From NCBI GenBank assembly GCA_937949455.1, contig CALEDU010000099.1, forward strand, positions 1 to 5,578: a stretch of 5,578 nt of DNA, written 5' to 3'. A program made the position numbers and the translations under genes. Every line of letters starts with the position of its first letter. The stretch's first letter is position 1. A model generated the notes under the pieces. It worked only from the letters and a program-made list of their open reading frames with translations. It was not told where the DNA came from and searched no databases. The stretch comes from an uncultured Tepidimonas sp. (lineage in GTDB: Bacteria; Pseudomonadota; Gammaproteobacteria; Burkholderiales; Burkholderiaceae_C). This document shows, piece by piece, positions 1 to 4,774 of this stretch.

Positions 1-205
1 ACTCCCGTTTGATGCCAAGCAGCGTCATCAAATGCTGCGCGCTGCTGTGTTCGAGCTCGAGGACGTCGGCCTCGTGGTAACGGACGTGGCGAAACAGCTT
101 GTGCCAGACCGGCCCTTCGCCATCGAGCCGCCAGCGCCGCAGGGTCTTGCGACTGACCTGCCAGCGGTCTGCCACATGCGTTTCGGTCATCACGGGGTAG
201 TGCAT
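1..205 (-). CDS. Small excisionase/AlpA-like helix-turn-helix DNA-binding protein, 3' end missing
   Basis: Partial gene: 68 codons are visible, open to the left edge with no stop. The start at 205 is chosen because GGGAG lies about 7 nt upstream of that ATG; a second ATG five codons later (position 190) is a possible alternative. Residues about 7-32 (TETHVADRWQVSRKTLRRWR then DGEGP) have the form of a winged-helix/HTH_17 unit as in excisionases, AlpA and MerR-type N-termini: a 'V-A-x-x-W-x-V-S-x-K-T-L-x-R-W' helix-turn-helix followed by 'G-x-G-P'. Residues 33-50 (hydrophobic and basic, then RYHEADVLE) match the wing and following helix of that fold. Such proteins bind DNA and regulate excision, integration or plasmid and integrative-element genes; the target here is unknown. 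It lies 70 bp downstream of higA on the same strand, with no terminator between, so cotranscription with higBA is possible. The fold is fairly secure and the function is not. Confidence 0.72.
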   Translation of the reverse strand, partial: MHYPVMTETHVADRWQVSRKTLRRWRLDGEGPVWHKLFRHVRYHEADVLELEHSSAQHLMTLLGIKRE

Positions 206-216
206 CTTTTTCTCCC

Positions 217-245
217 GAACAGATGACCCCATGACAACGCTGTTC
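217..245. repeat. Short inverted repeat upstream of the HTH gene
   Basis: GAACAG (217-222) and CTGTTC (240-245) form a perfect 6-bp inverted repeat separated by 17 bp. The repeat lies between the higA stop and the start of the helix-turn-helix gene, just upstream of that gene's ribosome binding site. Its centre-to-centre spacing is about 23 bp, roughly two helical turns, so it could be an operator for the adjacent DNA-binding protein. A 6-bp repeat of this kind also occurs readily by chance, so this is only a candidate. Confidence 0.25.
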
Positions 246-275
246 ACCGTAGAAGCCAAGCTCAGTATTCGCTGA

Positions 276-647
276 TCACCTCGCAGCCGTCTCCGCAATC
301 AGCACATCGGCCGGGATACCCAGGCTCTTGTGCAGTCTGCGGATCATGGCCAGCGTCAGCGGGCGCTTGCGGCTCAGGACTTCGTAGACGCGGTTGCTTT
401 TGCCAATGATCGGCTCAAGGTCTTTGACGGACAAACCGCTCTGATCCATGCGGAATTTGATGGCTTCCACCGGATCGGGCGCGGTGATGGGCACGTGCTT
501 GGCCTCGTAGGCTTGCACCAGCGTAGCCAGGATGTCCAGGCGATCCCCCTCTGGCGTACCCGGATCAGGGTCGGACTCCATCAAGGCCGAAATCTCTTTG
601 AGCGTGGCCTTGTAGTCTGCTTCGGTGCGGATAGGGCGGATGTCCAT
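276..647 (-). CDS. higA: HigA-type antitoxin, Xre-family helix-turn-helix
   Basis: 123-residue protein resembling the COG5499 HigA group. In this family the protein binds and neutralises the HigB ribonuclease and, with the toxin, represses its own operon. The N-terminal half (about 1-55, acidic, with a segment like 'P-x-G-T-P-E-G-D-R-L-D-I-L-A-T-L-V-x-A-Y-E') is the usual toxin-binding and dimerising region of this group. Residues about 59-115 form the Xre/Cro-type helix-turn-helix: 'VEAIKFRMDQSGLS', then VKDLEPIIGKSNRVYEVL as helix-turn-helix, and 'RPLTLAMIRRLHKSLGIP' as closing helices. Start at 647: GGAGGA sits about 5 nt upstream, a much stronger ribosome binding site than the toxin gene has. 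It follows higB by 18 bp on the same strand, the usual toxin-first order of higBA. The reading frame is intact and nothing suggests decay. Confidence 0.93.
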   Translation of the reverse strand: MDIRPIRTEADYKATLKEISALMESDPDPGTPEGDRLDILATLVQAYEAKHVPITAPDPVEAIKFRMDQSGLSVKDLEPIIGKSNRVYEVLSRKRPLTLAMIRRLHKSLGIPADVLIAETAAR

Positions 648-665
648 GTTTTCCTCCGTGGCCGG
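648..665 (-). promoter_or_regulatory. Strong ribosome binding site for higA
   Basis: Read on the minus strand, the 18-bp gap between higB and higA contains GGAGGA followed by AAAC and the ATG. This is close to the ideal Shine-Dalgarno complement with good spacing, and contrasts with the absent site in front of higB. The contrast would favour antitoxin synthesis from a shared transcript. Confidence 0.75.
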
Positions 666-968
666 TCAGGCCAACTCGATGGTTTCTGCGTCCACTGCGT
701 CGTACTCTTTGTGGGTGCCGACGAACTTCACGTAAACGATCTGCAACTTGTACGCAATGGCCACGATCAGCCGGTAGTCATTGCCTTTGATGTTGAAGAC
801 CACGCGACGGTTCTTCAGCACGCTTGCGCTGCGGTATTGCGCCTTGATGTCGGCGGGCTGGCACCAGCTCGCACCGGTGGCCTCCTCGTACCAAGCCTTC
901 AGCGGCTGCTCGGCGTCGGGGTAGCGCTCCCAGAAGGCCCGAAGGGCAGACACGGCTATCACTCGCAT
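666..968 (-). CDS. higB: HigB-type toxin, ribosome-associated mRNA interferase
   Basis: 100-residue protein of the HigB family (COG4680 / HigB_toxin), which has the RelE-like fold. Family members cut mRNA on translating ribosomes and are held inactive by HigA. Recognisable blocks are the start 'MRVIA-x-S-x-L-R-x-F-W-E-R-x-P-D-A-E-Q-P-L-K-A-W' (1-26), 'W-x-x-P-A-D-I-K-x-x-Y-x-S-A-S-V-L-K-N-R-R-V-V-F-N-I-K-G-N-x-Y-R-L-I-V' (35-69) and 'V-x-V-K-F-V-G-T-H-K-E-Y-D' (78-90). The basic residues in 'KNRRVVFNIKGNDYR' and the H of 'GTHKEYD' are the conserved active-site region of the family. The start at 968 is the first ATG in frame and matches the usual family N-terminus; the frame opens a further 7 codons only through a TTG lying inside the operator palindrome. 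No Shine-Dalgarno sequence precedes the ATG. The gene is intact and full length. Confidence 0.92.
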   Translation of the reverse strand: MRVIAVSALRAFWERYPDAEQPLKAWYEEATGASWCQPADIKAQYRSASVLKNRRVVFNIKGNDYRLIVAIAYKLQIVYVKFVGTHKEYDAVDAETIELA

Positions 969-976
969 CGTTCGGA

Positions 977-1005
977 AGTGTAGTCCCAAAGTGGGACTAA
1001 AGCAA
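977..1005 (-). promoter_or_regulatory. Predicted sigma-70 promoter of higBA
   Basis: Read on the minus strand, TTGCTT (1000-1005) is a -35 box and TACACT (977-982) a -10 box, separated by exactly 17 bp. Each matches the sigma-70 consensus at four of six positions. Only 8 nt separate the -10 box from the higB ATG at 968-966, so transcription should begin at or within a base or two of the start codon, giving a leaderless higB mRNA. The spacer is filled by the palindrome at 981-999, as expected for a promoter shut by its own antitoxin complex. Confidence 0.6.
981..999. promoter_or_regulatory. Perfect palindrome, likely HigA/HigBA operator
   Basis: TAGTCCCA (981-988), three bases, then TGGGACTA (992-999): a perfect 8+3+8 inverted repeat of 19 bp. 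It fills the -35/-10 spacer and overlaps the first two bases of the -10 box of the higB promoter. HigA proteins bind short palindromes in their own promoter and repress it, so this is the obvious operator candidate. The symmetry is seen directly; the protein-DNA pairing is inferred. Confidence 0.7.
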
Positions 1006-1203
1006 GTGGCATCCAGACCCGGCTGGTGGTGAAGGCGTCCAAGAATGGGTGTAAATGGGTGTGTTTATGGTTGTCCGAGCTGGCATAGCGTTGATCGGCC
1101 TGAATTCCGAGATGCTCGTTTCGTACAGGTGGGTACCTACAGTGGGTTTGCTTTCGTATCGGGTTCAGATGACGGACGCGGGTTCGGTTCCGTGTTCCGC
1201 TGC
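1006..1203. other. Non-coding stretch between higBA and the terminator
   Basis: About 200 bp with no supportable gene on either strand. The short open frames here show no recognisable family and overlap one another. The only local structure seen is a degenerate tandem repeat at 1045-1074. No tRNA, attachment site or clear promoter facing right was found. Confidence 0.5.
1045..1074. repeat. Short imperfect tandem repeat
   Basis: ATGGGTGT occurs at 1045-1052 and again at 1055-1062 (10-bp period), followed by the one-mismatch copy ATGGTTGT at 1067-1074. The period is close to one helical turn. It may be a protein-binding site or chance in a G/T-rich stretch; no function can be assigned. Confidence 0.3.
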
Positions 1204-1224
1204 AAAAAGGCCGCCCGAAGGCGG
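1204..1224 (-). terminator. Intrinsic terminator facing left, UUCG tetraloop
   Basis: On the minus strand CCGCC, TTCG, GGCGG, CC and TTTTT follow one another: a 5-bp all-GC stem closed by an extra-stable C(UUCG)G loop, two bases and a run of five U. This is a compact rho-independent terminator for transcripts moving left. No intact gene on the minus strand ends here, so it may be a relic, or may protect higBA from readthrough. The arm at 1206-1216 also pairs perfectly over 11 bp with 1264-1274. Confidence 0.55.
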
Positions 1225-1274
1225 TGGCGATGTGACGACAGGGCCCGTCAGGGCAAGGCGGGGGGGCGGCCTTT
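1206..1274. repeat. Perfect 11-bp inverted repeat flanking 47 bp
   Basis: AAAGGCCGCCC (1206-1216) is the exact reverse complement of 1264-1274. The enclosed 47 bp contain small internal stems, for example TGACG (1233-1237) with CGTCA (1246-1250). The left arm is part of the terminator at 1204-1224 and the right arm abuts the start of the transposase remnant. It could be an alternative fold of a longer terminator structure or a trace of rearrangement. Confidence 0.4.
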
Positions 1275-1490
1275 CGCGGGAAGCAAGTGAGATGGCTATG
1301 ACAACGCCCTGGCCGAGAGGATCAACGGTCTGTACAAGGCAGAGCTGATCCACCGGCGCGGCCCGAAGAAGATGCGGGAGGCGGGGGAGTTGGCGGCGCT
1401 GGAGTGGGTGGCGTGGTTCAACCACGTTCGGCTGCTTGAGCCGATCGGCTAGACCCTCCCGCCGAAGTTGAGGCAAACTACCACGGGTAA
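1270..1490 (+). pseudogene. Decayed C-terminal end of an IS3-family transposase (OrfB)
   Basis: The frame from about 1279 reads G-S-K-stop-D-G-Y-D-N-A-L-A-E-R-I-N-G-L-Y-K-A-E-L-I, then 'W-V-A-W-F-N-H-V-R-L-L-E-P-I-G-stop'. This is the end of the DDE integrase core (rve) of IS3-family OrfB: 'GDGYDNALAE' carries the last catalytic Glu, and 'WFNH-x-R-L-x-E-P-I-G-Y-x-P-P-A-E-x-E-A-x-Y' is the classic C-terminus, most like the IS51/IS6110-type branch from memory. Three lesions are visible. TGA at 1288-1290 stands where Gly is expected. TAG at 1450-1452 stands where Tyr is expected. One C is missing near 1455-1457, after which 'P-A-E-V-E-A-N-Y-H' resumes in the next frame before TAA at 1488-1490. 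About 70 codons survive of a protein normally near 280-300 residues; the first two catalytic Asp are gone. It is certainly inactive. Confidence 0.85.
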
Positions 1491-1560
1491 TTCGCCCAAC
1501 AGGCCGAGCCATCGGCCTGAACTTAAACCAAATGGCCTTCGCGAAACACGCGGCGCTGCA
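1270..1560 (+). mobile_element. 3' remnant of an IS3-family insertion sequence
   Basis: Contains the decayed transposase end plus about 70 bp of downstream sequence. The last 27 bases (1534-1560, starting GGCCTTCGCGAAAC and ending in CA) resemble the terminal inverted repeat I recall for this IS branch (5'-TGAACCGCCCCGGG type when read inward), with several mismatches. IS3-family ends are 5'-TG...CA-3', so 1560 is a plausible outer edge. The left end and the whole upstream part of the element are absent. The transposase match is direct and the terminal repeat assignment is from memory. Confidence 0.6.
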
Positions 1561-1765
1561 AGCCCATATGTCGTCAGGCCTCGGTGGCCGGCGTGTGACG
1601 GGGGACGGTGTCTGAAACAGACGAGCTTTGACAGCCTGCGGCAGTGGCTCGACCCGCTAGGCCCGACCATGAAAGATGCACGGTGCGGCTCGCACATGCA
1701 TCAAGAGTTCTCGGGTCTGGGCATGGAGCAAGCCCCCTGCCTGCCGAGAATACTGTAGTGATCTC
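1561..1765. other. Non-coding region upstream of the permease gene
   Basis: About 205 bp with no supportable gene. A perfect TTGACA lies at 1628-1633, but no acceptable -10 box follows at 16-18 bp, so it is not called as a promoter. TACTGT at 1751-1756 is a weak -10 candidate lacking a convincing -35. A strong imperfect hairpin occurs at 1675-1702. The permease promoter cannot be located with confidence. Confidence 0.45.
1675..1702 (+). promoter_or_regulatory. Imperfect hairpin upstream of the permease gene
   Basis: GATGCA (1675-1680) pairs with TGCATC (1697-1702), and inside it GTGCG (1683-1687) pairs with CGCAC (1691-1695) around a GCT loop, leaving a 2/1 internal bulge. That is 11 base pairs in 28 nt, centred about 78 bp before the permease ATG. 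No U-run follows, so it is not an intrinsic terminator. It may be an operator or a structured leader element. Confidence 0.4.
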
Positions 1766-3040
1766 ATGGTGGAATTTTGGTCCGATCCCAATGTACGCCA
1801 CGGTGCCACCGCGGCGGTGTTTGCTATCGTCTATCTGGGTATGTTTCTTGGGGGGCTGCCGCAGTTACGCCTGGACCGCACCGGTGTAGCGGTACTGGGT
1901 GCCATCGCCATGATCGCGGTCAATGGCTGGTCGGTAGAGCAGGCCGCGGCTGCGATCGATCTGCCGACGGTGGTGCTGCTGTTCGCCTTCATGCTGATAT
2001 CGGCTCAGATGCGCTTAGGGGGTTTTTACGCAGAGGTGACGCGTGCCGTCGGGGGCTGGCCCTTGCCGCCCGCTGCGCTCATGGGGGCGTTGTTGGCGGT
2101 CGTGGCGTTGTTGTCGGCGGTGTTCTCCAACGACGTGGTGTGCCTGGCGGTCACGCCGGTCGTCGTGCGCATTGCCTGCAGGCGTGGCTGGGATCCGGTC
2201 CCCTGGTTGGTTGCAGTGGCCTGCGCGTCGAACATCGGCTCGGCTGCGACGCTCATCGGCAATCCGCAGAACATGCTCATCGGCTCCGTCATGGGGGTGC
2301 CCTTCGGCCTCTATCTTCAGGCCGCATTGCCGCCGGTGTTGCTGGCCCTGGCCGGCTTGTGGGGGCTGATGGTGTGGCGCATGCGCACGGCCCAGCGCTG
2401 CAGTGCCGAAACAGTCGCGCTTGGCGATGGCAGTGAGGTGGAGGACGGTCCGCCTTTCGATCGGTGGCAGACCACCAAGGGTCTGCTGGTCGCGGCAGGG
2501 CTGCTCATCGTTTTTTTGTTCACCGACGGTCCGCGGGAGGTCGCTGCGCTGGTGGCAGCCGGTGTGTTGCTGCTGAGTCGGCGCTTGCATTCCTCACAAG
2601 TCATGGGCTTGGTGGATTGGCCGCTGCTGCTGCTTTTTGCTGGGTTGTTCATTGTCAACCACGGGTTCGAGGATACGGGCCTGGCTGCCCAGGCGGTAGC
2701 GGCGCTGGCGGCCCGGGGCGTCACGTTGGCAGATCCGCTGGTGCTCGCCATCACCGGCGTGACGCTGTCCAACCTTGTCTCCAACGTGCCGGCGGTCATG
2801 CTGCTGCTGCCGCATCTGAGCGACCATACCCAGGCGGTTACATTGGCGTTGGTGAGCACTTACGCGGGCAATCTGCTGCTCGTCGGCTCCATTGCCAACC
2901 TGATCGTGGCCGATTTGGCCAGGCGTGACGGCATCGTGATCGACTGGCGCCGGCATGCGGCCGTGGGGGTTCCAGCGACGGCCATTAGCCTGCTGACCTG
3001 GTGGGGTTGGCAGTGGGGCAGCACAGTCTTGACGCTTTGA
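1766..3040 (+). CDS. ArsB/NhaD-type inner-membrane permease (anion or sodium transporter)
   Basis: 424-residue, strongly hydrophobic protein of the ion transporter superfamily (ArsB/NhaD/SLC13, COG1055-like), about the usual length. Two homologous halves are visible. Half 1 has membrane segments near 14-34, 39-53, 66-82, 103-137 and 148-200, with 'F-S-N-D-V-V-C-L-A-V-T-P' (120-131) and the signature 'A-S-N-I-G-S-A-A-T-L-I-G-N-P-Q-N' (154-169). A charged loop (about 206-237) separates it from half 2, which has segments near 239-270, 284-299, 325-350 and 358-383, with 'S-N-L-V-S-N-V-P-A-V' (335-344) and 'G-N-L-L-L-V-G-S-I-A-N-L-I-V-A' (368-382). The paired S-N motifs lie in the re-entrant loops that bind the transported ion in this superfamily. 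The start at 1766 is chosen because the protein then begins just before the first membrane segment; the frame stays open 30 codons upstream with non-membrane sequence. No clear Shine-Dalgarno sequence is present. Substrate (arsenite, Na+/H+ exchange, dicarboxylate or other) cannot be read from the sequence; no ars genes are adjacent. Confidence 0.85.
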   Translation: MVEFWSDPNVRHGATAAVFAIVYLGMFLGGLPQLRLDRTGVAVLGAIAMIAVNGWSVEQAAAAIDLPTVVLLFAFMLISAQMRLGGFYAEVTRAVGGWPLPPAALMGALLAVVALLSAVFSNDVVCLAVTPVVVRIACRRGWDPVPWLVAVACASNIGSAATLIGNPQNMLIGSVMGVPFGLYLQAALPPVLLALAGLWGLMVWRMRTAQRCSAETVALGDGSEVEDGPPFDRWQTTKGLLVAAGLLIVFLFTDGPREVAALVAAGVLLLSRRLHSSQVMGLVDWPLLLLFAGLFIVNHGFEDTGLAAQAVAALAARGVTLADPLVLAITGVTLSNLVSNVPAVMLLLPHLSDHTQAVTLALVSTYAGNLLLVGSIANLIVADLARRDGIVIDWRRHAAVGVPATAISLLTWWGWQWGSTVLTL

Positions 3041-3072
3041 GTCTGGCCCAGTTAGCCGTCTTGGGCACATGC

Positions 3073-3103
3073 TTGCGGCTGCATGGGCGGGCTTCGCTAC
3101 AAT
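3073..3103 (+). promoter_or_regulatory. Probable sigma-70 promoter of tig
   Basis: TACAAT (3098-3103) matches the -10 consensus at five of six positions. TTGCGG (3073-3078) is the best -35, with a long 19-bp spacer. Transcription would start near 3110, giving a leader of about 200 nt before the tig start codon. It lies 32 bp after the permease stop, and I see no intrinsic terminator between the genes, so readthrough from the permease gene is also possible. Confidence 0.5.
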
Positions 3104-3221
3104 CTTCAGTTTGCCGATCCGTCGGGCGAGGGTGGCGCTCACCCCGTTGGCGGCGCTGTGGGTCTGTTCGGTCAGGCTCTGCGGTCCGGTTCTACGGTCA
3201 AAGCGGCAACCAAGCGTCGCG

Positions 3222-3246
3222 GGTGCATCGAGAAGAGCGATGCGCC
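3222..3246 (+). promoter_or_regulatory. Stem-loop in the tig leader
   Basis: GGTGCATCG (3222-3230) pairs with CGATGCGCC (3238-3246) through nine pairs including one G-U, closing an all-purine loop AGAAGAG. It ends 62 nt before the tig start codon and is followed by the perfect palindrome GGAATATTCC (3252-3261). There is no U-run, so it is not a terminator. It could affect leader stability or ribosome access, or be an operator in DNA form. Confidence 0.4.
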
Positions 3247-3308
3247 GCCACGGAATATTCCTGGATTTGTCCTGTGGGCAGGTCCGTCTTCGATACACAG
3301 GAGCAATC

Positions 3309-4619
3309 ATGGCAGTCAATGTCGAAACCCTGGATAAGCTCGAGCGCAAGATCACGCTAGAGCTGCCGATCGAGGCCATCCAGAAAGAGGTGGATGCCCG
3401 CCTCAAGCGCCTGCAACGCCAGGTCAAGCTCGACGGTTTTCGCCCAGGCAAGGTGCCGCTGTCGGTCGTCGCGCAGCGCTACGGCTATTCGGTCCACTAC
3501 GAAGTGGTAAATGACCAGGTTGGCCAGGCCTTCAGCGCCGCCGTTGCCGAGGCGCAGTTGCGCGTGGCCGGACAGCCACGCATCACCGAGAAGGACGGCG
3601 CTCCCGAGGGTGTGGTGGCGTTCGAGGCGGTATTCGAGGTGTTTCCCGAGGTCAAGATCGGTGATCTGTCAGCCACCGAGGTCGAACAGTTGCAGGCCGA
3701 AGTGGACGAGGCCGCCATCGAGCGCACGCTGGACATTCTGCGCAAGCAGCGCCGGACCTTTACCGACCGCGCCGACGGCGAGGCCGCGCAGTTGGGCGAC
3801 CGCGTGACCATCGACTTCGAGGGCAAGATCGACGGCGAGCCCTTCCAGGGCGGTCAGGCCACCGACTTCGCTTTTGTGCTGGGTGACGGCCAGATGCTCA
3901 AGGAGTTCGAGGACGCCGTGCTCGGCATGAAGGTGGGTGAGTCCAAGACCTTCCCGTTGGCCTTTCCTGAGGACTACCACGGCAAGGAAGTGGCGGGCAA
4001 GACCGCAGACTTCCTGGTGACGGTCAAAAAGATCGAGCAGCAGCACCTGCCCGAAGTCGATGAGGCCTTCATCAAGTCGCTCGGCATCGAGGCGGGCACG
4101 CTGGAGGCGCTGCGCGAAGACATTCGCCGCAATCTGGAGCGCGAGGTCAAGTTCCGCCTGCAGGCGCGCAACAAGGCTGCCGCGTTGGATGCGCTGGCGG
4201 CAGCGGCCGAGCTCGACCTGCCCAAGGCCGCCGTGGAGGCTGAGATCGATCGCTTGGTCGAGGGGGCGCGCAACGACCTGAAGCAGCGCGGCATCCAGGA
4301 TGCCGACAAGGCACCCATCCCGCGCGAGCTGTTCCAGCAGCAGGCCGAGCGCCGCGTGCGACTGGGTTTGGTCATGGCCGAATTGATCAAGGCCAATGAT
4401 TTGCGGGCCACGCCGGAGCAGATCGACGCCTATCTGAATGAGCTGGCGGCTTCCTATGAGTACCCGGAGCAGGTGGTCCGCTGGTACAAGTCCAGCGCCG
4501 AGCGGCTGTCGGAGATCAAGGCCATCGTGCTGGAAAACAACGTGGCCGACTTTATTTTCGGCAAGGCCAAGGTCACGCCCAAACGCATCGAGTTTGCGGA
4601 GCTGATGGGGCAGGGCTGA
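3309..4619 (+). CDS. tig: Trigger factor, ribosome-associated chaperone and peptidyl-prolyl isomerase
   Basis: 436-residue protein, the normal length for trigger factor. It docks at the ribosomal exit tunnel, shields nascent chains and has prolyl isomerase activity in the cytoplasm. The N-terminal ribosome-binding domain is about 1-115, with the docking signature G-F-R-P-G-K-V-P at 43-50 (F44, R45 and K48 in the loop that contacts ribosomal protein L23). The FKBP-type isomerase domain is about 162-242, containing 'G-D-R-V-T-I-D-F-E-G-K-I-D-G-E-P-F-Q-G-G' and 'G-M-K-V-G-E-S-K-T-F-P-L-A-F-P-E-D-Y-H'. The remainder is the helical C-terminal chaperone domain, including 'A-E-L-I-K-A-N-D-L' and ending with the conserved 'V-L-E-N-N-V-A-D-F-I-F-G-K-A-K-V'. 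The start at 3309 is fixed by AGGAG about 6 nt upstream and by the family N-terminus; the frame extends upstream without sense. It is followed by a terminator and then clpP, the conserved bacterial order. Confidence 0.98.
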   Translation: MAVNVETLDKLERKITLELPIEAIQKEVDARLKRLQRQVKLDGFRPGKVPLSVVAQRYGYSVHYEVVNDQVGQAFSAAVAEAQLRVAGQPRITEKDGAPEGVVAFEAVFEVFPEVKIGDLSATEVEQLQAEVDEAAIERTLDILRKQRRTFTDRADGEAAQLGDRVTIDFEGKIDGEPFQGGQATDFAFVLGDGQMLKEFEDAVLGMKVGESKTFPLAFPEDYHGKEVAGKTADFLVTVKKIEQQHLPEVDEAFIKSLGIEAGTLEALREDIRRNLEREVKFRLQARNKAAALDALAAAAELDLPKAAVEAEIDRLVEGARNDLKQRGIQDADKAPIPRELFQQQAERRVRLGLVMAELIKANDLRATPEQIDAYLNELAASYEYPEQVVRWYKSSAERLSEIKAIVLENNVADFIFGKAKVTPKRIEFAELMGQG

Positions 4620-4669
4620 GCCTGGCGTGGCCGTTGCTGCCCGTGCGGCGGTCCGGCCTCCTCCCAAGC

Positions 4670-4694
4670 GGGCGGACCTGGGTCCGCCCTTTTT
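4670..4694 (+). terminator. Rho-independent terminator after tig
   Basis: GGGCGGACC (4670-4678) is followed after two bases by its exact complement GGTCCGCCC (4681-4689) and then TTTTT (4690-4694). In RNA this makes an 8-bp GC-rich stem with a CUGG loop and a U-run, a textbook intrinsic terminator 51 bp after the tig stop. It should separate tig transcription from clpPX at least partly, implying a clpP promoter within 4695-4760. Confidence 0.88.
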
Positions 4695-4774
4695 CATGGG
4701 GTGCCGTCGCAAATCGCCCCGACCGGTTACAGTAAGCCTTCGAGAACATCTTTTTGATTCGGAGCTGACGACGC
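4695..4774 (+). promoter_or_regulatory. clpP upstream region, promoter not resolved
   Basis: Because a strong terminator ends at 4694, a clpP promoter is expected in these 80 bp. TACAGT (4728-4733) is the best -10 candidate, but no good -35 lies 16-18 bp before it, and no clear sigma-32 pair is seen. GGAG at 4761-4764, 10 nt before the ATG, is the likely, somewhat distant, ribosome binding site. Confidence 0.35.

Noticed and set aside
330..983. 217-codon plus-strand open frame across higBA
   Set aside because: It lies opposite two well-recognised genes, has no family resemblance and no ribosome binding site; it is a GC-rich shadow frame.
969..989. Upstream TTG start giving a 107-residue HigB
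   Set aside because: The seven extra codons lie within the operator and -10 box, and the family normally begins at the ATG-coded 'MRVIA'.
1628..1633. Perfect TTGACA as the -35 box of the permease promoter
   Set aside because: No acceptable -10 box at 16-18 bp downstream (the bases there are GACCCG-like).
3046..3066. GCCCA/TGGGC hairpin after the permease stop as a terminator
   Set aside because: Only 5 bp with an 11-nt loop and no U-run follows.
3110..3220. tRNA gene in the tig leader
   Set aside because: I looked because tRNA genes often flank core genes, but there is no T-loop (GGTTCRANNCC) with matching acceptor arms and no CCA end.
3083..3337. 84-codon plus-strand frame in the tig leader as a leader peptide or upstream gene
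   Set aside because: It overlaps the tig start out of frame, has no ribosome binding site and resembles no known protein.
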